A stretch of DNA of 9,991 nt, taken from contig JALNVT010000076.1 of assembly GCA_023231265.1 (NCBI GenBank), positions 1 through 9,991 of the forward strand, in the 5' to 3' direction. Each line of letters opens with the position of its first letter. The stretch's first letter is position 1. Of the stretch, positions 1 through 7,133 are shown piece by piece. The position numbers and the translations under genes are program-made. Under the pieces are notes generated by a model. That model was given only the letters and a program-made list of their open reading frames with translations, was not told the origin of the DNA and made no database searches. This stretch comes from Sphaerochaetaceae bacterium (lineage in GTDB: Bacteria > Spirochaetota > Spirochaetia > Sphaerochaetales > Sphaerochaetaceae).

Positions 1-3000
1 ACTCTTTTTCCCTCAAGAGCACCTGTGTTGAGCTCCTTCGATTCAACCTGCTGCTGTTGATATTTGTCCTTGCTTATGACCTGAAATGGCATATTCAAAG
101 TAATTGTGGTCCCTTTGTTGAGCTCACTCTTGCAATCTATTTTTCCACCCAACATCTCTGTCAGATATTTAGAAATTGAAAGACCAAGCCCTGATCCACC
201 TTCTAGAGCAGAATATGGATTCTTCTCTGTGGTGAACTTCTCGAACATATGCTTTTGAAAATCCTCACTCATTCCAACACCATTATCTTTAATTTCAATC
301 TTAAAATATGATTGTCTGTCTTTGATGTAGTCAATTATCATCTTAACATCTCCGCCTTTTGGAGTGTACTTGATTGCATTGCTCAATATATTTATAAGAA
401 CCTGATTGAATCTTATTGAATCTGTATATATATATTCAGGATATGGATTGAGGTTCTCAATTGTGAAGTTGATGTCCTTCTCTTTGGCTCTAGAACGAAC
501 TATGGTATCGAGTTCATCAATTTTATCTTTTATCTTCACTGCATGATAAACTGTTTTAAGCTTTCCCTGTTCAATGCTCTGCATATCTAGTACATCGTTG
601 AGCAAGGTGTACAGAAAATAACTGCTGACTTTTATCTTGGAGAAGTAGTCCTTCAGAATTGAATCTTTTGATTCCTCAATACCAAAATTTGCAAGGCCTA
701 TGATTCCATTCAAAGGAGTCCTCATATCATGGCTCATAGAAGCTAGGAAGTCAGATTTTATTTGATTTGCAAGCTTTGCCTCTTTGATAGATTTTGAAAG
801 TTGTTTTTTCATCTCTATGTCATGCTTTGTTATGAGTGTTATATCATTGCAGAGGATGAAATAGCTTTCTTTCTCTTCGTCGACTTCTTTTATGGTTAAA
901 TTCTTTCTCTTGCCATTGTTGAGATCAAAGAAAAATCTGTATTCATTGTTGGTCTTTAGCTTGTAGCGAGCATGCGTCAGGAGCTTATTTATCTGATACT
1001 CATCATAGTCTGAATTCTCAAATATGACTTTTGAAGCTGCGATTATATCTCGACTTCTCTGCATATTGGTGAAATTGAAATCATGGACATGTTCATTGTG
1101 CATGATAAGTGAGGAGTTTCCAACCTTACCATTCACCTGCAATATGAAATCATATTCTGAACTCATTACCGTATTTACAAGATTTTTGTTCTCAATCTCC
1201 TCAGTTATGTTCTGAGAGAATATTATGACCTCACGATGAGAATTGAATGGATTTATGGCAAAATGAATTGTCTGCTTGGAAATTTTGAATCCTCCGCTCT
1301 CATCACTGAGCGTAACTGAAAATGGAGTGTTGTTTTTTTGCTCAAACATAATCCTCAGATTGTTGATATCAAATTTTTCCTGCAGTAATTTCTTATCATA
1401 ATCAAAAACGACGTCAGATGAATTTGAATTTATAAAGTTACTGTATGGAACATTGGTAATTTTTCTTTTTCTTAACATGTCTTCGAACAAGACAATCCTT
1501 TCATCATCAATGTCTATTTTTGTATAAGTTAGAGTCTTCTCATTGAAAATTGGGTCTGTCTCTTGATTGTATATATCAATTCTTTGCTGCTCGATGAGCT
1601 TTTCTTTGGTTATATCTTCAACAGTTCCCACAATTCCTGTTTTCTCACCTTTTGAGTTGTAGATGATGTTCATTTTGACTGAGATGTATATTATCTTTCC
1701 ATCTTCACGTTCAATGGTATCTTTGTAATTATAGCTCTTGCCGGTTCTCAATATCTCTACAAGATTCTTGTATCTGTTTTTATCATTTTTGTAAAGCTTG
1801 TTAAAATCAGAGTAGTGTTTGTTGATGACATACTCTTCTTTTAATTTGAAGAGATTTAGAAACAATTCATTCACCCTTTTGAAATGCAGTGTGTTATCAA
1901 ATGTGAACCATGCAATGTTTGAATACTTGAATATATATTCAATTTCCAACTCGCTATTTTTTATCTCTTCATTCAGATGCATGATTTCAGAGACATCTGA
2001 AAGATATCCAATGACACCAGCTATCTCTCCATTTTCAAATAGTGGAATCTTGACTGCTTTATAATATGAGTTGGTGTCCCTTGAATCTTTGCAGTAGATT
2101 CTTGTAATTGACTCTTTTGATGCAATTACTTTTTTATCCTCTTCAACATGCTTTATTGCATCGTCCTTTTCGAACAGGTCAAAATCATCCCTCCCCAATA
2201 CATCTAAAAAACTGTCTAATTTGTAGAAATCTAAGAAAGCTTTATTGATTCCTAGGTACCTTCCATCAAGACCTTTTAAAAATATAGGCGCAGGATAAGA
2301 TTCTATTATATTTTGCAGTCTTACAATCTTTTTTTTGAAGATTTCTACAACAGAACGTTTTACATCATCTTTGACAATGAATGACCCGATTTCATAGACT
2401 CCATCTACCAGTCTCTTTACGGCTCCATTGTGCTCTACCTGTATGTAAGTTTTATCAAAGCACTGCAGAGCATGATTGATTTTGAAACTGTTGCTGTTCT
2501 TGAGTTGATTTGATATTTCATTGAGAACATATATTCTTTCTTCAGACTTGATCAAATTTATCAAGCTCCCACCAGTCTGCTTGATGAAGGTCTCTTCATC
2601 TTTGAAGCCAAGAAGATAAAGCAGTTCATCTGTCTGCGAAACTATTGAAAGATCATCATTTAATTTGAGTACTGTTTCTCCACCAAACTTTATCTTTTTG
2701 TTATTTATTTCATCATCAGTGAATCTGCTTATTAAAGAAAATATCAAACTTTTGATGAGCATAACGCCATCAATCTCGGCTATTAAAAAAGTATAATTGA
2801 TGTCTGCTTCTTTTATGAAGTTTGGATTTGAAATATCATCCAATTCAAGAATCACCTGAAATAAATCATCAGTGATGGTTTGAGTTATTGTATCACCGTA
2901 TCGAAAACTGTAGGGTAGAGGTCTACTCTTTAAATCTTTTTCTAGAAGTTCTTTGAATTCTTCTTTATTGCTGCAACTATTATAATTTCTGAAGCCGACA

Positions 3001-3116
3001 GAAGTTATATCTTCTGCTGAAGAAGATAATACTGCATCAGCATCTCTTTCTATCAAAAAAGATTCGATTGTTGATTTTGCGAACTTTACTGCCTTTTGTA
3101 TTTTTGAATTATTCAA
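1..3116 (-). CDS. PAS-rich (probably hybrid) sensor histidine kinase, C-terminus cut by window edge
   Basis: Soluble multi-sensor histidine kinase with about 1038 codons visible and no stop before the left edge. With TTG at 3116 as residue 1, the parts in order are: a probable NTF2/SnoaL-like domain (about 5-125, including RDADAVLSSSAEDITSVG), a PAS-like region (about 142-250), a clear PAS (about 265-378), a second clear PAS ending in GTVEDITKEK (about 390-506), two weaker PAS-like regions (about 520-640 and 645-762), then the kinase core. The core has H-box SHDMRTPLNG with His796 as the expected phosphorylation site, N-box LSNAIKYTPKGG (Asn913), G1 DNGVGMS (Asp944) and G2 GGSGLGLSIS (about 973-982). 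No membrane segment is visible, so it should be cytoplasmic. The last visible residues, LEGKRV, resemble the start of a receiver domain, so a hybrid kinase is inferred. There is no in-frame ATG near the N-terminus. TTG at 3116 is preferred because AGAAGGA lies 4 nt upstream and a promoter lies just before it. Confidence 0.88.
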   Translation of the reverse strand, partial: MNNSKIQKAVKFAKSTIESFLIERDADAVLSSSAEDITSVGFRNYNSCSNKEEFKELLEKDLKSRPLPYSFRYGDTITQTITDDLFQVILELDDISNPNFIKEADINYTFLIAEIDGVMLIKSLIFSLISRFTDDEINNKKIKFGGETVLKLNDDLSIVSQTDELLYLLGFKDEETFIKQTGGSLINLIKSEERIYVLNEISNQLKNSNSFKINHALQCFDKTYIQVEHNGAVKRLVDGVYEIGSFIVKDDVKRSVVEIFKKKIVRLQNIIESYPAPIFLKGLDGRYLGINKAFLDFYKLDSFLDVLGRDDFDLFEKDDAIKHVEEDKKVIASKESITRIYCKDSRDTNSYYKAVKIPLFENGEIAGVIGYLSDVSEIMHLNEEIKNSELEIEYIFKYSNIAWFTFDNTLHFKRVNELFLNLFKLKEEYVINKHYSDFNKLYKNDKNRYKNLVEILRTGKSYNYKDTIEREDGKIIYISVKMNIIYNSKGEKTGIVGTVEDITKEKLIEQQRIDIYNQETDPIFNEKTLTYTKIDIDDERIVLFEDMLRKRKITNVPYSNFINSNSSDVVFDYDKKLLQEKFDINNLRIMFEQKNNTPFSVTLSDESGGFKISKQTIHFAINPFNSHREVIIFSQNITEEIENKNLVNTVMSSEYDFILQVNGKVGNSSLIMHNEHVHDFNFTNMQRSRDIIAASKVIFENSDYDEYQINKLLTHARYKLKTNNEYRFFFDLNNGKRKNLTIKEVDEEKESYFILCNDITLITKHDIEMKKQLSKSIKEAKLANQIKSDFLASMSHDMRTPLNGIIGLANFGIEESKDSILKDYFSKIKVSSYFLYTLLNDVLDMQSIEQGKLKTVYHAVKIKDKIDELDTIVRSRAKEKDINFTIENLNPYPEYIYTDSIRFNQVLINILSNAIKYTPKGGDVKMIIDYIKDRQSYFKIEIKDNGVGMSEDFQKHMFEKFTTEKNPYSALEGGSGLGLSISKYLTEMLGGKIDCKSELNKGTTITLNMPFQVISKDKYQQQQVESKELNTGALEGKR

Positions 3117-3120
3117 ATTA

Positions 3121-3127
3121 TCCTTCT
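3121..3127 (-). promoter_or_regulatory. Ribosome binding site deciding the kinase start
   Basis: AGAAGGA on the minus strand lies 4 nt before TTG at 3116. No comparable site precedes the other in-frame candidates, GTG at 3173 and TTG at 3236. The spacing is a little short, so the start call remains tentative. Confidence 0.5.
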
Positions 3128-3163
3128 TTGTAACCAGATCTATACTTCCAGTTATATGGGAAA

Positions 3164-3172
3164 ATTGTATCA
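3164..3172 (-). promoter_or_regulatory. Extended -10 promoter of the histidine kinase
   Basis: The minus strand reads TGATACAAT, an extended -10 element (TG, one base, TACAAT). The -35 region at usual spacing is weak, as is common for extended -10 promoters. Transcription would start near 3157, giving a leader of about 40 nt to the TTG at 3116. The alternative in-frame GTG at 3173 overlaps this element, which argues against it as the start. Confidence 0.5.
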
Positions 3173-3189
3173 CATTAAATACTGTAAAT

Positions 3190-3658
3190 AAAGAAAAAGA
3201 AAAATTAACTTTTGAAATATCCTTTAAATTATGCAATCAATATTGCAGCCATTTAACAAGTTGAAATGCGATAATTAAGGAAATGTAAGCCATATTTGTC
3301 ATATAATTTGTGTTTTTTTGTGTAGATGACAGTTGGAGCAACCAATGATTTGTTTTGATTTTTAATGTGTAATAGTAAAAAATATCAAGAAAATTTATAT
3401 TTTACTCCTTCTTTCTTGTATTTATTCAATGGCAAGAATAATCAAATAAAACCAACTTAAATATCAAAAAAATGAATGAATAATTTCATATGCAGCATAA
3501 TTATCTTATAAAATTAAAGTCACAGACTCAACTCATATTTAGAATCAAAATTTGTCTATGATTGTCCTTTTTTTGTATGTTAAATAATATGGTTTATGGC
3601 ACCTGCTTTCATGCATAAGCAAGATATAAACGCATCTAATTTCTGTATTTTCACAAAG
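3190..3658. other. Long AT-rich divergent intergenic spacer
   Basis: About 470 bp lie between the kinase promoter and the lipoprotein promoter. I found no credible coding frame with a ribosome binding site, no tRNA-like fold, and no strong inverted repeat or terminator. It contains A- and T-runs, for example near 3311-3317 and 3569-3575, as expected of a bendable regulatory region. It may hold binding sites for regulators of both divergent genes or a small RNA, but nothing specific can be supported. Confidence 0.5.
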
Positions 3659-3687
3659 TTGACACAGAATTCTCGTAACCTTAAAGT
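3659..3687 (+). promoter_or_regulatory. Sigma70-type promoter of the Pmp-like lipoprotein gene
   Basis: A perfect -35 TTGACA (3659-3664) is separated by 17 bp from TAAAGT (3682-3687), which matches 4 of 6 bases of TATAAT. Transcription would start near 3694, leaving a leader of just under 50 nt before ATG 3742. This is the best promoter in the window, so the broken gene downstream still has intact expression signals. Confidence 0.7.
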
Positions 3688-3730
3688 ATGTTTTAAATTT
3701 AATGAAGAATTTAATTAATTGTGAAAATAT

Positions 3731-3735
3731 AGGAG
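3731..3735 (+). promoter_or_regulatory. Ribosome binding site of the lipoprotein gene
   Basis: AGGAG lies 6 nt before the ATG at 3742, an optimal arrangement. It fixes this start over the out-of-frame ATG at 3737, which meets a stop after one further codon. Confidence 0.8.
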
Positions 3736-3741
3736 AATGAC

Positions 3742-4173
3742 ATGAAAGTATTTAGAAATACATTGATTGCAGCTTTGATTGTTGTGAGCATGGTAGCTTG
3801 CTCTAATAAAGATACTGAAGCAACAAAATCTGAAACAATTCAACGAGTTACTGAACAAACTGTTTCTGCAGCACCCAGCACTGCTGATGCAGCAACTGAA
3901 GCAGCTGATGAGGATGCAAGTTCTGTTGATACTGCTTCGAAAGATGCAGTATCAAATGCAGTTGAAACAGCTACTGAAGCTGAAGAGACTGCAGCTGTTG
4001 ATAAACAGGAATCAGAAAATTCAATAATCTATGTAGATGCAGATGCAACTGGCCTCAATGATGGCAGTAGCTGGGCAGATGCATTCAATGATTTGCAGGA
4101 TGCAATTGCCTCTTCAACCTCAGGTGATAGCATCTGGGTAGCAGATGGTACTTATTTATGCAAGTACAGATGA
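3742..4173 (+). CDS. N-terminal fragment: lipoprotein signal, linker and start of beta-helix module 1
   Basis: This 143-codon piece is the only one with proper start signals. Residues 1-19 form a hydrophobic signal ending in S-M-V-A before Cys20; Met at -3 is a slightly unusual lipobox. Residues 21-94 are a low-complexity linker rich in Ala, Thr, Ser and Glu, a typical spacer lifting a domain off the membrane. From residue 95 comes the entry of a right-handed beta-helix module (IIYVDADATG, then GSSWADAFNDLQDAI and GDSIWVADGTY). The last five residues (LCKYR) are out-of-frame tail after the frameshift. If translated as is, the product is a short lipoprotein with a truncated, probably unfolded domain. 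Confidence 0.7.
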   Translation: MKVFRNTLIAALIVVSMVACSNKDTEATKSETIQRVTEQTVSAAPSTADAATEAADEDASSVDTASKDAVSNAVETATEAEETAAVDKQESENSIIYVDADATGLNDGSSWADAFNDLQDAIASSTSGDSIWVADGTYLCKYR

Positions 4174-4708
4174 TGCAACAGGGAGTTTCTCTCTTGTTGA
4201 TGGAACAGACCTATATGGTGGATTCGCTGGTACTGAGACATCAATTGATGAAAGAAATCTATCTGAAAATGAAACAATCCTTTCAGGAGATTTCCTAAAT
4301 ACTCCAGATGATGCAACAGATAATACAAACAACATTCTATTGGCTACTAATGGAGTCATCAATGGTCTCACAATTACTGGTGGATACAGTGAGAGTTTCA
4401 TCAAGATGAAGGGACCAGATGGTAGCAATATGAAACCAGAGAGTGATGCTTCTTCAGTAGATCAAGAGCTGTTGGATCAAATTCAAGGGGACTCATCTAT
4501 GCCTGAGATGTCCACTGATAGTGGTGTCAATGTCGGTCATAGCAGTCCAACAGAGGTTCTATCTGGTGATGCAGAATCAACTAGAAATGGAGCTGGTATT
4601 GTTGTATGGAATGTTAGCGCTACAATTGAAAATGTTAAAATTACAGACTGTTATTCCGATAAAGGCGGTGGTATGTACATAAATGCAACAGGAAGTCTTG
4701 AGCAGTAG
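4145..4708 (+). CDS. Middle fragment of the Pmp-like lipoprotein (beta-helix module 1)
   Basis: Open in the +1 frame relative to the first fragment. True homology begins at TAT 4157: YASTDDATGSFSLVDG, LYGGFAGTETS, ETILSGD and LTITGGY continue module 1 without loss. The ATG at 4145 has no ribosome binding site and lies inside the first fragment, so independent translation is unlikely. After LTITGGY there is an Asp/Ser/Pro-rich insert, then NGAGIVVWNVSATIENVKI and GGGMYI, an early Pmp-type repeat. The frame ends at TAG 4706-4708, in the same frame as the next fragment. Confidence 0.6.
   Translation: MVLIYASTDDATGSFSLVDGTDLYGGFAGTETSIDERNLSENETILSGDFLNTPDDATDNTNNILLATNGVINGLTITGGYSESFIKMKGPDGSNMKPESDASSVDQELLDQIQGDSSMPEMSTDSGVNVGHSSPTEVLSGDAESTRNGAGIVVWNVSATIENVKITDCYSDKGGGMYINATGSLEQ
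4153..4159 (+). other. Frameshift site in the lipoprotein gene
   Basis: After codon 138 (TAT, 4153-4155) one extra T precedes TAT GCA AGT. Deleting it gives GTYYASTDDATGSF, which matches the usual beta-helix entry (GTY, a few residues, then SF.L.DG). The local run is only three T, too short for efficient polymerase slippage. Confidence 0.75.
4706..4708 (+). other. In-frame amber codon in the lipoprotein gene
   Basis: TAG falls at codon 322 of the restored frame, between SLEQ and PILNNVVFENC. The same position in neighbouring repeats is Ser or Asn before Pro (LSNPIL, SCSPRL, TSNPII), so a one-base TCG to TAG change is the simplest origin. Two other genes here end in TAG, so it acts as a stop in this organism. 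Confidence 0.7.
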
Positions 4709-4714
4709 CCTATT

Positions 4715-6358
4715 TTGAACAATGTTGTATTTGAAAACTGTACAGCTGTAAGTCGTGGTGGTGCATTATCAATCGATATGTTGAGCAATCCAATCTTGAT
4801 TGATTGTCAATTCTTCAACAACACATGTGAATCAAAGGGTGGAGCTCTATATGATGACTTCAGCTGCAGTCCTAGACTGTACAACTGTCTATTTGTGAAC
4901 AATACAAGTGAGGTTGCAGGAGCTATGGGAAATGATGGAACATCAAATCCAATAATTGTGAACACCACTTTCACAGGAAACTCTGCAACAGAAGAGGATG
5001 GTTCTCTTTATCAAGGAACCGGAGAGTACAATGATTCTGTTGTGATTAATTCTGTAATCAGTGGTTATGAAGGTGGCAATGGCCAGAGCTCCATTTTCAA
5101 CTACAATGAATGCAACACTGCTGTTTACAGCAGCATCATTGAAGGTGGTTACAATGGAACAGGAAGCGATATAACTGATGCAACAGCTGAATTTGACGAT
5201 TCTTACAATTGTTTGACAGATCCAGGAAAGGGATACAGCAGTGAGAATGTTGGAACTCGAAGCAGTGATGAGATAGAGAGCATCATTGAGAATTTAGAAT
5301 CAATTGAAAACACACCTCTTCCAACATCCATTGCACACGAGAGTGTATCAACAGAAGTTGCAGCATCTACAGAAGTTTATGTAGCAGTTGATGGAGATGG
5401 TGATGGAAGCAGTGCTGATCAAGCAATGAGTGATGTGCAGACTGCTATTGATATGGCTCATAACTATTATGTAGCTAATGGTGATGTGGTAAATGTTTAT
5501 CTAGCTGATGGTAAATACCATCCTGGAACTGAAAGATCTGATTCTTTCACATTGCTTGAGGGTGTGAACTTAATTGGTGAGAGCGAAGCTGGAACAATTC
5601 TTTCAGGTGAGATTGGTGGTCCTGATAAATCAGATAATTCATATCATGTAGTGATTGGATCTAACAATGCAAGTCTTACCAATTTAACAATTACAGGTGG
5701 TAATGCTGACGGACTTGGTGGACAGGTATACGATAGACTTGGTGGTGGTCTGCTGAACTATCTAGCTGGTAACAGAGTCAGTCCTACTTATGAACCTCTT
5801 CTTGGGTTTGATACACAATTAACAAATGTTTATTTCTACAACAACAGTGCTATTGCTGGTGGTGCAACATATACTTATTTTGGTGGTAATCCTGTATTCA
5901 CTGGCTGTACATTTGATTCAAACAGTGCAGTACTGGGTGGTGCAACATATGAAGTTGGTTCTACAGATGCTACCTACAATGAATGCATTTTCATTGATAA
6001 CAGTGCAGAGAACCAAGGTGGCTCAAGCTATGTTGATTATGGTGCAATGACTGAATTCTACAGCTGTGATTTCATATCAAATACAGCTGTAGCTGGTGGT
6101 GCATTGTATGCAATAGACAGAGCTTCTCAAGATATAAACAATGATACAAACTTCTCAGAGTTGGTCGATTCTACATGGACAACTGAAACTTATATCTATT
6201 CAACTGCTTATTTTGATACATGTACATTTGATTCAAACACTGCATCAAATGAAGGAAATGCATTATATGCAATTGAAGGAAGTTACATCAAATTGGTGAA
6301 TACTGATGTAGCAGATGCTGATTGTTATATCACAGAGAACTCTCATCTCATCAGATAG
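4715..6358 (+). CDS. C-terminal fragment of the Pmp-like lipoprotein (rest of module 1, all of module 2)
   Basis: In frame with the middle fragment, separated from it only by TAG at 4706. The nominal start (TTG 4715) has no ribosome binding site, and there is no signal peptide, so on its own it would be a cytoplasmic beta-helix. Residues 1-100 continue module 1 with GGALSI, FFNN, GGALYD, FVNN and FTGN. A connector (about 170-219) rich in Glu and Ser follows. Module 2 (221 to the end) then has GGATYTY, FDSNSA, GGATYE, FIDNSA, FISNTA, GGALYA and FDSNTA. No C-terminal autotransporter barrel, LPxTG or membrane anchor is seen, so anchoring would rely entirely on the N-terminal lipid. The frame ends in TAG. 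Confidence 0.65.
   Translation: MNNVVFENCTAVSRGGALSIDMLSNPILIDCQFFNNTCESKGGALYDDFSCSPRLYNCLFVNNTSEVAGAMGNDGTSNPIIVNTTFTGNSATEEDGSLYQGTGEYNDSVVINSVISGYEGGNGQSSIFNYNECNTAVYSSIIEGGYNGTGSDITDATAEFDDSYNCLTDPGKGYSSENVGTRSSDEIESIIENLESIENTPLPTSIAHESVSTEVAASTEVYVAVDGDGDGSSADQAMSDVQTAIDMAHNYYVANGDVVNVYLADGKYHPGTERSDSFTLLEGVNLIGESEAGTILSGEIGGPDKSDNSYHVVIGSNNASLTNLTITGGNADGLGGQVYDRLGGGLLNYLAGNRVSPTYEPLLGFDTQLTNVYFYNNSAIAGGATYTYFGGNPVFTGCTFDSNSAVLGGATYEVGSTDATYNECIFIDNSAENQGGSSYVDYGAMTEFYSCDFISNTAVAGGALYAIDRASQDINNDTNFSELVDSTWTTETYIYSTAYFDTCTFDSNTASNEGNALYAIEGSYIKLVNTDVADADCYITENSHLIR
5858..6239 (+). repeat. Short near-identical DNA repeats encoding Pmp motifs in module 2
   Basis: A 19-nt sequence (CTFDSN-coding) occurs identically at 5906-5924 and 6221-6239. 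A 15-nt GGTGGTGCAACATAT (GGATY) occurs at 5858-5872 and 5936-5950. Identity at the DNA level goes beyond what the protein motif requires and points to recent duplication or gene conversion between repeat units. Confidence 0.6.
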
Positions 6359-6380
6359 AATGAATTGATATAAATTATTT

Positions 6381-6406
6381 AGGTGCATGGCTTCTGTCAT
6401 GCACCT
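6381..6406. terminator. Hairpin between convergent genes, probable shared terminator
   Basis: A perfect 9-bp inverted repeat AGGTGCATG / CATGCACCT (6381-6389 and 6398-6406) encloses an 8-nt loop. It lies 23 nt after the lipoprotein stop and 26 nt beyond the hydrolase stop on the other strand. Neither side has a good T-run (TCGCTTT on plus, AAATAATTTAT on minus), so it may terminate weakly, act with Rho, or mainly protect 3' ends. Confidence 0.55.
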
Positions 6407-6431
6407 TCGCTTTGAAGAGAGGGAACTCCAG

Positions 6432-7133
6432 TTATTTATTTACAAATTCCATGATTTTATTGAGAGTCATATCCTGCTGTTCCTCTCTTGTGATGGTAGC
6501 AACTCCATCACCTTTTTGAGCTCCATAGTTGCCAAAATATGCATGATTGCCACCGGAAATCTCAAATTTATTTGAGACTCCATCCAATTTAGTTTGATCT
6601 AAGACAGAATCATAAGAGCCATAGATGCAGATTGTATCAATAGGAGCATCATTCAAAGGATATGCAGCAAGTAATATCAGGCCATCTAGCCTCTTGTAGT
6701 TATCTTTTACGTAACTGCTTGCCATAGCACCACCTAGCGAGTGACCTGCAAGATACCATCTATCTATCTCTGGATGATTCTCTATAACAGAAGTTGCAGC
6801 ATCTAGATCAAATATGGCTAAGTTCAGAGGCATCTCAACTAGGAAGCAATTAATTCCTTGCTGTGATATTTTTTCTAACAGGGGAATGTAAGCTGAGCTC
6901 TCAACTTTTCCTCCGGGATAAAAAATCAAACCAATGTTTTCATCGGTCTTTATTGCTGAAGATATTGCTGTGATATTTTTATCAACTGAAATGTTATTAC
7001 TTGTTGCAATCAATGCTTTGACACTGTCATCAGATTTTGAATAATCTAAAGTGTACATGTAGAAGCCCAACAGCAAGATAGCAATCAAACTCAATAAAGA
7101 TACCAGAATAACTTTTAATGGTCGTTTTTTCAT
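6432..7133 (-). CDS. Membrane-anchored alpha/beta hydrolase
   Basis: Alpha/beta hydrolase of 233 residues, similar to the Abhydrolase_5/dienelactone hydrolase-like group common in Bacillota. Residues 7-28 form one N-terminal hydrophobic segment, an anchor or uncleaved signal, placing the enzyme on the outer face of the cytoplasmic membrane. Visible catalytic features: oxyanion region FYPGG (71-75), nucleophile elbow GHSLGG with Ser132, acid Asp175 in GSYDSV, and His197 in GGNHAYFG. The conserved C-terminal stretch GAQKGDGVATI is typical of this subgroup, whose substrate is unknown to me; esterase or lipase-like activity is the safe guess. ATG 7133 directly abuts the TAA of uvsE, and its ribosome binding site GAGGA (7142-7138) lies inside the uvsE end, so the two are translationally coupled. 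It is the last gene of the minus-strand unit. Confidence 0.85.
   Translation of the reverse strand: MKKRPLKVILVSLLSLIAILLLGFYMYTLDYSKSDDSVKALIATSNNISVDKNITAISSAIKTDENIGLIFYPGGKVESSAYIPLLEKISQQGINCFLVEMPLNLAIFDLDAATSVIENHPEIDRWYLAGHSLGGAMASSYVKDNYKRLDGLILLAAYPLNDAPIDTICIYGSYDSVLDQTKLDGVSNKFEISGGNHAYFGNYGAQKGDGVATITREEQQDMTLNKIMEFVNK

Larger units (their letters stand above)
3742..6358 (+). pseudogene. Pmp-repeat beta-helix surface lipoprotein gene, split by a frameshift and an amber stop
   Basis: This is one ancestral gene of about 871 codons, now in three pieces. Removing one T at 4155-4157 and reading through TAG at 4706-4708 restores a continuous protein. Seen in it: a lipoprotein signal with MVAC (Cys20); a Ser/Thr/Ala/Glu-rich linker (21-94); beta-helix module 1 from IIYVDADATG (95); and module 2 from VYVAVDGDGDG (about 545) to the end. 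Both modules carry the same ordered motifs: DGTY/DGKY, SFSLVDG/SFTLLEG, TILSGD/TILSGE and LTITGG. Between them run many GGA(I/L/V) and FxxN motifs such as GGALSI, GGALYD, FVNN and FDSN, as in chlamydial polymorphic membrane proteins. The expected role is a surface-anchored adhesin or structural protein, which is inference. Codon use and frame are otherwise intact, so decay is recent, or one or both lesions are sequence errors. Programmed or phase-variable recoding is possible but not supported by a slippery run. Confidence 0.8.

Noticed and set aside
1024..2064. Two plus-strand frames opposite the histidine kinase
   Set aside because: The minus strand is continuously open with PAS and kinase motifs; the plus frames show no motif or ribosome binding site.
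3171..3239. GTG 3173 or TTG 3236 as kinase start
   Set aside because: Neither has a ribosome binding site, and GTG 3173 overlaps an extended -10 promoter element.
4160..4178. prfB-like programmed +1 frameshift at AGA TGA
   Set aside because: There is no upstream Shine-Dalgarno-like stimulator, and the intervening residues LCKYR fit the family less well than the frame restored by removing one T.
4156..4428. Minus-strand 90-codon open frame inside the lipoprotein gene
   Set aside because: It lies wholly antisense to a clear beta-helix coding frame, has no ribosome binding site and no recognisable domain.
4706..4708. UAG recoding (glutamine or pyrrolysine)
   Set aside because: TAG is used as the final stop at 6356-6358 and at 9466-9468 on the minus strand, and no other gene in the window has an internal TAG.
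5826..6050. Plus-strand 74-codon frame inside module 2
   Set aside because: Out-of-frame shadow of the Pmp-like repeats, with low-complexity sequence caused by the repeated GGT and GCA codons.
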